From the IMG/VR virus record IMGVR_UViG_3300032236_001613, positions 264,069 through 328,068 of that record: a DNA stretch of 64,000 nucleotides. The stretch is one strand, 5' to 3'. The stretch comes from a virus. The notes under the pieces were generated by a model, which saw only the letters and a list, made by a program, of their open reading frames with translations, made no database searches and had not been told where the DNA came from. Shown piece after piece: positions 20,102 to 29,922 of this stretch (positions are counted from its first letter, which is position 1; each line of letters opens with the position of its first letter). A program made the translations under genes and the position numbers.

Positions 20102-23100
20102 TTAACTACTGGTCACTATTGATGTTGAATTTAATTCTGATGCTGTTAAACTATTAATAATCTGTATGTCGCTAACTGTTGCTCCGCTAACAAAGATTTC
20201 ATTGCTTTGGCAAGTTATTTGAAATAAACTGCCAAACCCACTGTTAGTAGACTTTGGAACAATAACAAAGTTAGTTATGTCAGGAGTCATAATATTCATA
20301 ACGTAAGCTACCAATTCTCCAAAATTAAATGTTTGTCCGAAATCCCAGTTATCAATAGCAAAAAAATTATCAATAGCAGACAGAATTCTTGTTTGTAAAC
20401 TAGTTATGCTAGCTGTACTTGAAGGACTTTGCACAGCTTTGAATGTTGCTTGTAAAGGCAAAGGAGCCTGGCTACCAAACAATACTTTATATCTTGCAGG
20501 ATGATATACAATCTCATCACTAATGCTCTTAATAGGTTCCAAAGTCTGAGAATAATTATTTTCTAAACTTTGTGTTGTCGGTGGTAGTGGTTCGTTACCA
20601 GTACCACTAAGTAACCAATTTCGATATTCAAGGTCATAACTTTTACTCAATAAGTAAACGTCTATGATATTCATCTTGCTTGGATCGAGTCTTCTTTCGT
20701 TACCGCTATTATGTAAATAGTGAAATTTTAAATTAGCTCTACCTGCTCGAGCATAATACAATGGTTCAACATTATAAGAATTTGATACTGCAGAATAACT
20801 TTGTATAACATCAGTGTTATAAAAATAATATAAATTTCCGTCAACAGGATTAGATACGCCCGATTGACTTGCATAAGCTAACACGTTTCCTGTATAAAGA
20901 GAATATCTTGTTCCATCAGCCGATTTTTGAAAATAAACAAACTTGCTTCTAGCATTTGTTTGTGGGCTAATATAAGATGGATTTACAATATTATTAAATG
21001 CATCTGGATCGTCAATTTGACCATCATCACTGTGATCATAGAAACTAACATATACTTTTTTAGGCTCTATATATCCGTCCGGTTCGACTACTCCGCTATT
21101 AATCTGCCATGAGTAATCAATACCTAGTGCTTGAGAGGTGCTAGGTTGTTTATTAATCGAAAGCACATCAATACGATCTTTAATAACTGTGTCTGTTACA
21201 AAATCGTAATTCTTTTTCGAATCATCAACATAAAAAGCTGTTTGTGCTTGACTTTCGAAAACATATTCTAATCCTCGAGAACGAACAGTGTATTCTTTAC
21301 CCGACCATTGAAACGCTAGTAACCAACTAGCATCTCTATTAGAGTTAGTTAAATCGCCTTGGTAAGTAAGACTAAATGAATTAATTAAATCAATGTTAGT
21401 ATCTAAAACTATATTCCATGATACTGTATTAGCGTTATAACTTAGCCCAAAATTTCGCTTAGACTGAGCTAAATTTACAATTTCTGTTTGTAAACTATAA
21501 GATAAAGTTGTTACAAATGGTGGAATAATAGACTGTAATACAGCACTATTTGGTATTATAAAAGTATAAGGATTAACAATACCATCGCCGGGTATAGTTC
21601 CTGTTAAAATAACCGGACCTGTGCCGTCACTTAAATTACCGATACCACTATTTGATCCGTCACCAACTACATTTACAACTTTAGTCCACAAGTATGATAC
21701 AGTTGTATCATCAGCAATTGACGTTAATGTTCCATTAGGTAAGAAATATTGATTTGGTGGTGGAATTAATTTTAATAATGCTCCGGGTATAACAGATGAC
21801 AGAGAGCCTGACCCAAAATATCCTAATGTTACTGGGCCACTGGCACTACTAAAATAACCTCTAGTTTGGTTGGTAGTTATGTTGGACTGATGCCATGCAA
21901 TATATGATGCATCTAAAACAACTCTCGGGTAAGAATCTAAATAAAATGATTTTAGTCTCGGCGAGTTAATTATAGGTGCAACGCTATTTTGTACAACCGA
22001 AAATATTTCGTTTCGTGTAGTAAAACTAAATTGGAAACTGTTTTCTAAATAATCTTTATATAAAATTCCATCAGTAGCAAAAATATCAGTAGAGCTGTAA
22101 GCGCCGCTGATATCACTTAATTCATAATATTTGCTTATTCCGCTACTAATTCTATTGATACTTTTAATTTTAATAACGTCAGGGTTGACATTAAGAGGAG
22201 CAATATTATAATCCTCTCCAGTAATCATACGATTCTGTGTATAATAAGTCTGTGGCGCTTTTAATTTAATATCGCTGTTAGATTCGCTAGCCGAAGAATT
22301 ATTAACAGTATATTGTAAACTTACAATTATTGTTAATGTTTGAGTTTGCCCAGAAGCGTTATAATAAGGAATCTGAAGAGTAATATTACTCATTTGATTT
22401 GGTTTTATTGATAACGTTGCGCCGTCACTTTGTCTGTAGTAAAGTGTAAAGTTGCCGTTAGGTAAATTTCCAAAACTACCATCCGCAAATGATAAATCAA
22501 TCTGATCGTTAATTCTAGTTAACACAGTATAAAGATTTCTGTCGTTTAAACTATTGCTGTTGTAAATGACATTATTACCAGACAAACTACTAACTTTAGT
22601 CCATAGAGTCTGTGGCGAATTAGTTGAATCTAGCTGCCATAACCATACATCAGAATCATTAACATTAGGAGTATTAACAGATATTAATTCGTTAGGCACC
22701 GGGCTTGTAACAGAAAAATTAACATTTGATAAAGATCCTTGTCGAAAATGTACAAAAAATCCTGTATTATTACTACCGCTGCCTTGATTATCATTTTGGA
22801 ACAATAAAGCAAAGCTATTGCCCGGAGCAGGCGGTTCTTCGTAAATGAAGGTTTGACCTGCAAATGTTGACGAGACTATCTCAAAATTTAACTGAGTTCC
22901 GCCAATACTTTTTGTAAATCCGTAAACAGGAACATTTGAGTTAGTGCTATTAATTCTATATTGCTCAGTTACAATGTTATTAATAACAGTGCTTAAATTT
23001 GGTTTTCCAAATTGTTGCGGCGCAATCATGGCAGAATTCATTATGGAAATAAACTGATCGTACCAATTTAAATTTGTCGGATCATTCCAACTTACTATAG

Positions 23101-23515
23101 AGTTGGAAAGATTAACTCCGTTTGAATCGTAGATACTATCTGAAGTTGATACCGAAACAATTTTTAACAATCCCGACGAAGGAACATTTCTTTTTGGATT
23201 GTAACTGATTAACTGCGCTAATCGTAGAATACTATCTCTTCTTTCAGCAGTTTCTAAAAAGTTTTCTCTAGCATTTAAGTCTATTCTAAAACTTAAATTT
23301 TGACCTAAAAATGCAATAAGATCAACTAGTGCTATAAATTCACTACTATCGATATAATCATTGAATTCTTCAGGATAACTTTCTTTTAAGTAAGTTATTA
23401 ATGTGCGACGTAGAGTTTCAAAGTCATAGCTTGTGAAATCAGCATTTTTAAAACTTTGATATATTTTTTTCCAATCTTCAGCGACTAGCAATTGATTAGT
23501 TGTTGATGGTATCAT
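20102..23515 (-). CDS. 6: Baseplate wedge protein gp6
   Basis: Homologue of T4 gp6, the wedge subunit forming the inner baseplate ring with gp25 and gp53. The first 130 residues are diagnostic: VAEDWKKIYQSFKNADFTSY, LITYLKESYPEEFNDYIDSS, EFIALVDLIAFLGQNLSFRI and ARENFLETAERRDSILRLAQ. The C-terminal region (ILSAIDNFFAIDNWDFGQTF ... YVMNIMTPDITNFVIVP) is the baseplate-J-like part. At 1137 residues it is nearly twice T4 gp6 (660), with extra beta-rich sequence in the middle. It sits directly downstream of gp25, as wedge genes usually do. A late-promoter motif (AATAAATA) lies about 26 bases before the ATG. Confidence 0.93.
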   Translation of the reverse strand: MIPSTTNQLLVAEDWKKIYQSFKNADFTSYDFETLRRTLITYLKESYPEEFNDYIDSSEFIALVDLIAFLGQNLSFRIDLNARENFLETAERRDSILRLAQLISYNPKRNVPSSGLLKIVSVSTSDSIYDSNGVNLSNSIVSWNDPTNLNWYDQFISIMNSAMIAPQQFGKPNLSTVINNIVTEQYRINSTNSNVPVYGFTKSIGGTQLNFEIVSSTFAGQTFIYEEPPAPGNSFALLFQNDNQGSGSNNTGFFVHFRQGSLSNVNFSVTSPVPNELISVNTPNVNDSDVWLWQLDSTNSPQTLWTKVSSLSGNNVIYNSNSLNDRNLYTVLTRINDQIDLSFADGSFGNLPNGNFTLYYRQSDGATLSIKPNQMSNITLQIPYYNASGQTQTLTIIVSLQYTVNNSSASESNSDIKLKAPQTYYTQNRMITGEDYNIAPLNVNPDVIKIKSINRISSGISKYYELSDISGAYSSTDIFATDGILYKDYLENSFQFSFTTRNEIFSVVQNSVAPIINSPRLKSFYLDSYPRVVLDASYIAWHQSNITTNQTRGYFSSASGPVTLGYFGSGSLSSVIPGALLKLIPPPNQYFLPNGTLTSIADDTTVSYLWTKVVNVVGDGSNSGIGNLSDGTGPVILTGTIPGDGIVNPYTFIIPNSAVLQSIIPPFVTTLSYSLQTEIVNLAQSKRNFGLSYNANTVSWNIVLDTNIDLINSFSLTYQGDLTNSNRDASWLLAFQWSGKEYTVRSRGLEYVFESQAQTAFYVDDSKKNYDFVTDTVIKDRIDVLSINKQPSTSQALGIDYSWQINSGVVEPDGYIEPKKVYVSFYDHSDDGQIDDPDAFNNIVNPSYISPQTNARSKFVYFQKSADGTRYSLYTGNVLAYASQSGVSNPVDGNLYYFYNTDVIQSYSAVSNSYNVEPLYYARAGRANLKFHYLHNSGNERRLDPSKMNIIDVYLLSKSYDLEYRNWLLSGTGNEPLPPTTQSLENNYSQTLEPIKSISDEIVYHPARYKVLFGSQAPLPLQATFKAVQSPSSTASITSLQTRILSAIDNFFAIDNWDFGQTFNFGELVAYVMNIMTPDITNFVIVPKSTNSGFGSLFQITCQSNEIFVSGATVSDIQIINSLTASELNSTSIVTSS

Positions 23516-23540
23516 AATAACAATTTCTCATAGATACCTA

Positions 23541-23548
23541 TATTTATT
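23541..23548 (-). promoter_or_regulatory. Late promoter motif before gp6
   Basis: AATAAATA on the minus strand; predicted start near 23535 and a ~20-base leader to the gp6 ATG. Confidence 0.5.
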
Positions 23549-23568
23549 GATGTTATTAAATACGTATA

Positions 23569-24009
23569 TTATTGGAGAATTAACCCAAGCTCTTTGTTAA
23601 AAGCTAAGGATAAATTCTCTGTTTGATCAGAACCTACAACCTGAAGTGTAAGTTCAAGTAGAATTCCGTATTCTTGTTCGTCGATAATTATTTGTACTGG
23701 AACAACTCTAGGATCTGCATTAACAATTCTGTTAATATCATCAGAAATTACTTGCTTGATACTATCTGTAAATGGTTCAAATATTGTTTCCCATATTATA
23801 GTACCAAACTCCGGCAGCATAACACGCTCGCCTTGTCTAGTATTAAACTGATTTATAAGATCTTGCTTAATTAAATCATAATCATAAAGTCTAGTATCAC
23901 CTAATGTACCAACATTTACTGAACTATACCCGACATAAAACTGACTTGTTTTCTGTGGATTTGTTGAACTGTACTGGGTTGGATTAAGTTCTAGATTTTT
24001 ATAAGGCAT
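23569..24009 (-). CDS. 25: Baseplate wedge protein gp25 (GPW/gp25 family)
   Basis: 146 residues, normal for the family. The gp25 hallmark is present: a conserved core DLINQFNTRQGERVMLPEFG followed by TIIWETIFEPFTD, then VPVQIIIDEQEYGILLELTL. In T4, gp25 joins gp6 and gp53 in the wedge and is the first contact for sheath contraction, so it acts in the baseplate. The ATG has no ribosome-binding site; instead an AATAAATA motif ends five bases upstream, predicting an mRNA that begins at the ATG. It lies between gp5 and gp6, 53 bases before the gp6 start. Confidence 0.94.
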   Translation of the reverse strand: MPYKNLELNPTQYSSTNPQKTSQFYVGYSSVNVGTLGDTRLYDYDLIKQDLINQFNTRQGERVMLPEFGTIIWETIFEPFTDSIKQVISDDINRIVNADPRVVPVQIIIDEQEYGILLELTLQVVGSDQTENLSLAFNKELGLILQ

Positions 24010-24014
24010 ACGTT

Positions 24015-24022
24015 TATTTATT
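24015..24022 (-). promoter_or_regulatory. Late promoter motif placing +1 on gp25 ATG
   Basis: AATAAATA on the minus strand, ending five bases before the ATG at 24009. There is no Shine-Dalgarno sequence in between or upstream. Confidence 0.65.
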
Positions 24023-26327
24023 AAGTACCTAATCCAACAGTTGTAGCGACAGTATTAGTTGTTAGAGGGTCACCTGCACTATTAGTAAGAGTTGTTTGTG
24101 GTCCTGTAGTAGTTGATTTATTCTGTAACTGCATTAAGAAACATTGATAAAATCCTAATTTTGTATTGTATATATCAGGAGTACAATATCCCACTGCTCT
24201 AACAGCAGCATTAAAATATGCAGGATCTTCTTGATCTAAAGATACTCTATCTAACAAATAAGCAACAGCAATAGCAGCACCTATATTAACGTCAAGAGCT
24301 AATAAAGGATTATCTACTAGATCTGTTTCATTTTTTAGAATACCTTTTTGGAAAAGTATTTTACTATATCTTGTATAGTTACTTCTTCCAGTTAATTGTA
24401 TATAACCCCTATCAACAAAAGAATTACCGTCACCAGGTTGAGTATTTCCTAAAATTTTTGATTTATTACCAGGAGCACCTGCTGGAGGAGGATCGTATAT
24501 AAAAGGTACTAGTGCCGATGAATTATAAGCATATTGGTTGGCTAACTCTTGATCTCCTCTAAAAATACTAGGGAATACTTGAAGTAGTCGATCCGCAGAG
24601 TAATTATAACTGGCTTGTAAAGGTCTCCAAAGGCTTTCGCCGCCACAAACACCTAATAAACTTGCTAACGCTTGCTTTCCTGTTAATCCTAATGTAGCTG
24701 CTGCCGATTTAAGAGCATTGATTCCGTTTTGACTTACAGGATCCGCAATCTTGCTAGCAAATTTCGGGTCGCAAGTACCTTCAACAACAGCAGGATAGTT
24801 AGTAGAAGCGAATCCAGATAATTCAATGTTTGATGGGATTCCACTAGACGATCTTGACTGTTGCGTTACATCGGTATTTGATGGTGTAAATGTATCAGGA
24901 CTAATACTTTCGTGCTGATCCCAGGGTTCGTGTGTTGGTGCTCTTTGCATAATAGAGGTTAAGGGAGCAGCCTTATAAAATTTACCGTTTGCCCAACCAG
25001 ATGCAACTTGTCTATTTGGTAAAGAATAAAGAGGTAATTGCGTAGGAATCAATGCCGAATCTGCTTTTTGCGCTGGAGTAGCATTTTGATTTATTTGTAT
25101 AGCAGTTGCATAATAGTTTGCCGATGCATAATTATGAATATTGGCGCCGGCTGTTTGTTTAATATCACCTGTTTTAGTTTTTAAATGCATATTATTATCA
25201 ACTGTTATTTTTAAGTCGCCGCCAACTGACTCATCCTTGTTATTTTTAATTGAAATTTTTGCATAATCATCGACCAATAAATTATAAAATCCTGCAACAT
25301 TAGTTTCCATATTCCCAACAGCACGAACGTTAAAATTTCTACCTGCTTCGAGATTTATATCTCTCTCAGCTTTAAAATTAAAATCGTTTTCCGTATGAAT
25401 GCTTACGCTATCATGCGCATAGATATCAATTTTTCCATTACTAGTAAGCTCAATCCATGCAGTTCCTTTACTGTTTGCAATATATATTAGATCGTTTGTA
25501 TTATGCATCAGTATTTGATGCCCTGTACGTGTTCTAATTCTTACTAATTCGTTCTGTCCGTTTTCGTCGCCGTCGTCCATAACAAATTGAGAACCGCCTA
25601 ATCTAGTAACAGGCACAGAAACTTTCTGCTCATTATTACCTACTGTACCTTTCCTGCCTTTAGGATCAAGCGGGCCTGGTGTACTAATTCCAAAGATTTT
25701 GCTAGGAATTTCTCTTCTAGCCGAGCTAGATGTTACACCTCTTATTAAATCTTTTAATAGACCTTGCTCTAACAACCTATCGGCAAAAGGATGTACAGGT
25801 CTTTGTTGTGAGGATGGAACAATATTATCGTGTGCAACAGTTCTAGAAAATTCTGCAACAGGCAAATAGTTTACATCACCATACTTTGCACGTTGTTCTT
25901 GATTTAAATAAACTTTATCGCTAGCTGCTATTCCTGGGATCATATGGTTTTGATATGTCTCAGGAACACACCCTATCCAATATCCTTGTTTAATATCGCC
26001 TTCGACAAAGATTACTAATACCTTGGTTCCAATTTCGGGAGTAACCATCCACATACCATGGCTTTTTTGTACATCTTCAAATTTTCTAGGATCGCCGCCG
26101 TTATAAGAAGCATCTGATACACCATAAAAAGGATTTAAATATCTTGCATGAATCGCATTAGATGGTAGATCAGAATTACTTGTTCCATCTTTTTTAATTA
26201 ATGTAACGTGCAATCCTCCCATATATGTAGTATCATTGTTGTTAACAACTTTAGCAAGATAAGGGCCATTCGATAGAGGAATATTTGTACTGTCTAATGG
26301 GTCTCCGTTTCTTTGTGTAATTGGCAT
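24021..26327 (-). CDS. 5: Baseplate hub/needle protein gp5 with C-terminal GH19 hydrolase
   Basis: Central spike protein with a wall-degrading enzyme. Residues about 20-135 are the gp5 OB-fold (YLAKVVNNNDTTYMGGLHVT, MVTPEIGTKVLVIFVEGDIK). Residues about 240-390 form the triple-stranded beta-helix with its short repeats (IRTRTGHQILMHNTNDLIYI, INLEAGRNFNVRAVGNMETN). Residues about 520-745 are a GH19 chitinase/lysozyme-like domain with the catalytic-type Glu about position 564 in GGESLWRP, NYSADRLLQVFPSIF and DRGYIQLTGRSNYTRYSK. In T4 the lysozyme is a different fold and sits between OB-fold and helix; here the enzyme is at the C-terminus. Peptidoglycan as substrate is inferred from phage GH19 enzymes. 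Confidence 0.92.
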   Translation of the reverse strand: MPITQRNGDPLDSTNIPLSNGPYLAKVVNNNDTTYMGGLHVTLIKKDGTSNSDLPSNAIHARYLNPFYGVSDASYNGGDPRKFEDVQKSHGMWMVTPEIGTKVLVIFVEGDIKQGYWIGCVPETYQNHMIPGIAASDKVYLNQEQRAKYGDVNYLPVAEFSRTVAHDNIVPSSQQRPVHPFADRLLEQGLLKDLIRGVTSSSARREIPSKIFGISTPGPLDPKGRKGTVGNNEQKVSVPVTRLGGSQFVMDDGDENGQNELVRIRTRTGHQILMHNTNDLIYIANSKGTAWIELTSNGKIDIYAHDSVSIHTENDFNFKAERDINLEAGRNFNVRAVGNMETNVAGFYNLLVDDYAKISIKNNKDESVGGDLKITVDNNMHLKTKTGDIKQTAGANIHNYASANYYATAIQINQNATPAQKADSALIPTQLPLYSLPNRQVASGWANGKFYKAAPLTSIMQRAPTHEPWDQHESISPDTFTPSNTDVTQQSRSSSGIPSNIELSGFASTNYPAVVEGTCDPKFASKIADPVSQNGINALKSAAATLGLTGKQALASLLGVCGGESLWRPLQASYNYSADRLLQVFPSIFRGDQELANQYAYNSSALVPFIYDPPPAGAPGNKSKILGNTQPGDGNSFVDRGYIQLTGRSNYTRYSKILFQKGILKNETDLVDNPLLALDVNIGAAIAVAYLLDRVSLDQEDPAYFNAAVRAVGYCTPDIYNTKLGFYQCFLMQLQNKSTTTGPQTTLTNSAGDPLTTNTVATTVGLGT

Positions 26328-26330
26328 AGT

Positions 26331-29300
26331 TTAATAGTTTTGAGTAGCTTTAATTAATGCTGTTAGTATAGCCGAGCTACCTCCTTTACTTCCGTATTTA
26401 CTAACCGCCGATTTCGAAAGGTCGCCGGTATTGGGCACATCTTTACCAGTAAGATTAGAGACATTATTAATTTCTGTTTCTCTACTTACTGTTGTATTTG
26501 TTATACGTCTTAACCCTGCTTGTATAGTAGATAATTTATCAGCTACTACTTGAGGTTTAGCTCCTACACTTGAAATATTCGATAATTTAACATTAGATAA
26601 TATTTGATCTAAATTAGAAATATCCGATACTCCAGATATATTATTTAGATTGCCTCCTCTATTAACAATATATCTTAAATCGCTAGAATTAATCCTTGGT
26701 TCTGGAGCAATAGCTTTAGGTTGTGTCGGAGGAATATTACCTAATCCATCAATAGGTAGATTATTAATATTCAACCCATTTTGTATTTCAGCATTAATAT
26801 CAACATTGCTAGGTATTTTATTAGCAGCATCTGTAATAGTCTTTAAAATTCTTGACTTTAGATTCGGGCTAAGTCCTGATATTACACTTGAATTAATTCC
26901 TAACTGTCCTTCAAGTGCAGCAAAATTTCCATTAAGATTATTAACATTTGAACTTACATTTGAAACTAAGCCAGCAGCTTGAGAAGAAAGATTTGTAACT
27001 TTAGCTATCTGGCTCGAACCTAAACTATTAACTAAATTATTATTATTTGCTAATAATGTCTTAGATAAATTCGCTGGTGTAACTTTTGATAGCCCTAAAG
27101 ATTGTGCAGTATTGCTTATTTCATTTACAGAACCGCCGACTTGATTTACATTGTTTGATAATGCAGATAATCCTGCATTTGCTAGTCTTATAGAACTACC
27201 AACATTTGAAAGTCCTGCCGACGGTAACCCACTTACTCTATTAACTAACGAACCTACATTGTTTGAGGCACCGGATTTTAAAGAATTTATAATGCTAGCA
27301 ACTGTTAGCCCGGCTGCTGCTGCTCCGGCCAAGCTGTTTATTCCTCCAGGAACTAAATTTGATAAAGCACCAGGCAATCCTTTTACTGAATTTGATGTTT
27401 TCAAAAGCTTTTGTGTAGTGCTAGCTAAGGTATTATCTGTTGCTCGCATCGATGACACTTCGGCAGGCGGGGCCGGAGAAGGAGTTCTTTCCGCTACAGG
27501 TGATGTACCAACTGTTTCTGGAGTGGAAGGAGTGGAACTAGTGTCTTCGAGTTGACCTGGGATTCTCACAAGTTGCAAAATTTGCTTGAAAACTCCGTCA
27601 TTAAATGTGCTGTTTACTTGAATAACTCTAAACACTCCGCTGTAAGATGCTACTTTAGTATTTGTTTTACCCAGTGTTTCGTAATAAACAAATCCAGTCT
27701 TTTCATTAATATCAGTAGGAGTATTGAACCTAATCACAATATTAGTGTCTTGGTAAGTGTACGGAACTTCTCCGTTGCTAATCATTCCTGTTGTTTGATC
27801 AAATGTTAATCTTTGATTACCGATAGAATCGGTAAGAAGATAACACGGATCACCTATAATTTCTAATTCTCCTGTAGCAAGATCAACATTTTCTAAAATT
27901 CCTTGATGCATACTTTTTGCTAAGTCGTAAAAGGGATCAATTTGTCCTTCCACTGCACCAATATTAGTTGTAGATCTGTCAGCTAATGTAGAGATTGATG
28001 CTTTTCCATGTATATCTTTTTGAACTTCTTTTTTTGTTACCTTTGGTAATTTTACATCTGGAGTTGTTTGCCCTTCGACACTATCCATAGGAACAGTTAC
28101 ATTAGGTTTATTTCCTAGATTAGACGGCACAGCTTGATAGTAAAGTGTGTTAAACTTTAATCTAAACTTTTCAATATCAACATTCTGTCCTGTATAAAGG
28201 TAATTGTAGCTTCTCTGCGCATATGCTGCTGCTACCGTAGTATCAATGGCCACAGAAGATAATGGTTGAATTCTAGAATAGTGTATCTTATAAGGTTGCA
28301 CAATATATCGATAATTTCTAAAAGGCTTACGAAGATATTCGTTATAATCTTCTCGATCTTCAACTTCAACTAAAACAATAAAATAATCTATATATCCTAA
28401 CTTATCAGGAGTAGGATTATGTAATATTCTTCTTACATAGGAACTATCTCTTATAATTGATGCAATAATTTCTGTAATATCACAACCTTTACCAAACTGT
28501 GCAGCAATTGATCTAGGGGTTGGGTCGTATATCTTTTGTCCTTTTTCGTTAACACCTAAATAAGTTAAATGAAGCTTAGACGGCGACTCAGTTATAAACT
28601 TTAGTTTATCTTCTTCCGAAACAAAATCAAAATGTTGTTGTTGTGTTAAAAAATTTACAGTCGATGCGTCGCTAATTAAATTATTATCATCATTTCTTAT
28701 TATAATCTCATAGTGATCTGATTTAACATTGGAATCTTTGGTAATAAGTTCCATTTCATCTTGTTTTTGTTGGTTGATACGTATCGCTAAACTACCTAAT
28801 AAATCTTTAACAGTGTTACCTGTACACAATACATTATCTAATAACTTTCCAGAGTTATTACTAAATCCTAACTCGTTAGTTGGAACTCCGGCACAGCGAT
28901 ATCTTGTGCCTGTTTCGTTAATATCAATTTCAACTTGAGTAAATCTAAAGACGAAATATCTAGAGAACGGAATATTTTCAATTTTATTATTATCGTCCCT
29001 ATATCCGATAAACTCTAACTTTAATAGGAAAGGACAATTTAAATAGCTGTCATGATCTGCAGAAACTGCTGCCACATGCAATGCTTCGATAAATCCTGTC
29101 ATACTGTAAGGCTCAAATAAATCAAATTCTATTTGAGTAGCAATTGACATATTTGTTGACAAACTTCCGCCACAAACTGTGTTAATTCTTACATTATTGA
29201 TAAAAAAATCAAATCTTCCTGGGCTATTTTTATTGAATCCTTGCACTAGGTCGTCATATTCAGGACTTGCAGTTGGTGTACTTGCATCTGCAGTTTTGCC

Positions 29301-29618
29301 GCCTGACTTAGCAATAACGAAAATATTTTTATCATTTTTATAATCAAACGTGCTATCGTAAAGCGCCTTCTTAGGCAACGATGCTAAAGTAAATTTGTAA
29401 TTATACGAGGTATAATTATTTAAAATGTTTGTCTTTTTACTTTCTGTGACTATACCTTTAGTTTTATCCCTAGTAATATAATCTTTAGCATATGGTGATA
29501 CTGCCATATTTTCTGCGATACTAGATTGTCTAACAATTGTACCTCTTCGAGGACCTGTAGGTGTAAGTTTATCTTTTACACCGGACCACTTGTCTGGAGG
29601 CAAATAACCAACTGCCAT
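26331..29618 (-). CDS. Large baseplate hub-associated structural protein (gp27-position)
   Basis: 1095 residues between gp53 and gp5. Residues about 70-420 form a beta-rich region (NYTSYNYKFTLASLPKKALY, SPGRFDFFINNVRINTVCGG, YFVFRFTQVEIDINETGTRY) resembling structural proteins next to gp5 in aquatic T4-like phages. From about residue 700 on, the sequence turns into Ser/Asn/Ala/Leu-rich low complexity (NNVGSLVNRVSGLPSAG, NVNQVGGSVNEISNTAQ) that could be helical. Since gp5 sits on gp27 in T4 and no separate gp27 is visible here, this protein may fill that place; I see no decisive motif. It ends two bases before gp5. Function inferred from position only. Confidence 0.6.
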   Translation of the reverse strand: MAVGYLPPDKWSGVKDKLTPTGPRRGTIVRQSSIAENMAVSPYAKDYITRDKTKGIVTESKKTNILNNYTSYNYKFTLASLPKKALYDSTFDYKNDKNIFVIAKSGGKTADASTPTASPEYDDLVQGFNKNSPGRFDFFINNVRINTVCGGSLSTNMSIATQIEFDLFEPYSMTGFIEALHVAAVSADHDSYLNCPFLLKLEFIGYRDDNNKIENIPFSRYFVFRFTQVEIDINETGTRYRCAGVPTNELGFSNNSGKLLDNVLCTGNTVKDLLGSLAIRINQQKQDEMELITKDSNVKSDHYEIIIRNDDNNLISDASTVNFLTQQQHFDFVSEEDKLKFITESPSKLHLTYLGVNEKGQKIYDPTPRSIAAQFGKGCDITEIIASIIRDSSYVRRILHNPTPDKLGYIDYFIVLVEVEDREDYNEYLRKPFRNYRYIVQPYKIHYSRIQPLSSVAIDTTVAAAYAQRSYNYLYTGQNVDIEKFRLKFNTLYYQAVPSNLGNKPNVTVPMDSVEGQTTPDVKLPKVTKKEVQKDIHGKASISTLADRSTTNIGAVEGQIDPFYDLAKSMHQGILENVDLATGELEIIGDPCYLLTDSIGNQRLTFDQTTGMISNGEVPYTYQDTNIVIRFNTPTDINEKTGFVYYETLGKTNTKVASYSGVFRVIQVNSTFNDGVFKQILQLVRIPGQLEDTSSTPSTPETVGTSPVAERTPSPAPPAEVSSMRATDNTLASTTQKLLKTSNSVKGLPGALSNLVPGGINSLAGAAAAGLTVASIINSLKSGASNNVGSLVNRVSGLPSAGLSNVGSSIRLANAGLSALSNNVNQVGGSVNEISNTAQSLGLSKVTPANLSKTLLANNNNLVNSLGSSQIAKVTNLSSQAAGLVSNVSSNVNNLNGNFAALEGQLGINSSVISGLSPNLKSRILKTITDAANKIPSNVDINAEIQNGLNINNLPIDGLGNIPPTQPKAIAPEPRINSSDLRYIVNRGGNLNNISGVSDISNLDQILSNVKLSNISSVGAKPQVVADKLSTIQAGLRRITNTTVSRETEINNVSNLTGKDVPNTGDLSKSAVSKYGSKGGSSAILTALIKATQNY

Positions 29619-29619
29619 A

Positions 29620-29922
29620 TTATAGTCCTAATACCGAATTTAAAGTAGTCATTTGAGGAAGATAAATTGTTTGTCCTGCATATAAGTCATATATAGGATC
29701 TTTGATTACGTCCTTATTTCTCACAGAAAATACCCACCATAAATTTACATCACCATATAAATCATATGCTAATAAATCTGGTCTATATTCGTATTGAGTA
29801 GTTACGGTGTATTGTACATCATCGGCAACCACAGGTATATTTCTAAACGTTGCTACGTCTAAATAAAAACTACTAATATTAGTTTTATAATAAGGACTTG
29901 AATTAGAGTACATTGCTGACAT
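29620..29922 (-). CDS. 53: Baseplate wedge protein gp53
   Basis: 100 residues, T4 gp53 family, which clamps the wedge proteins gp6 and gp25 around the hub. Recognised from YEYRPDLLAYDLYGDVNLWW, VFSVRNKDVIKDPIYDLYAG and the terminal QTIYLPQ, the last part being LysM-like. T4 gp53 is about twice as long; a short form is usual in aquatic relatives. The start overlaps the stop of the 360-residue gene (they share base 29922) with a GAGGGATA ribosome site, so the two are translated together. Confidence 0.88.
   Translation of the reverse strand: MSAMYSNSSPYYKTNISSFYLDVATFRNIPVVADDVQYTVTTQYEYRPDLLAYDLYGDVNLWWVFSVRNKDVIKDPIYDLYAGQTIYLPQMTTLNSVLGL

Noticed and set aside
26650-27555. Plus-strand ORFs of 110 and 134 residues opposite the 1095-residue gene
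   Set aside because: They lie opposite low-complexity Ser/Asn/Leu sequence, have no ribosome site, and would be isolated in a minus-strand block.
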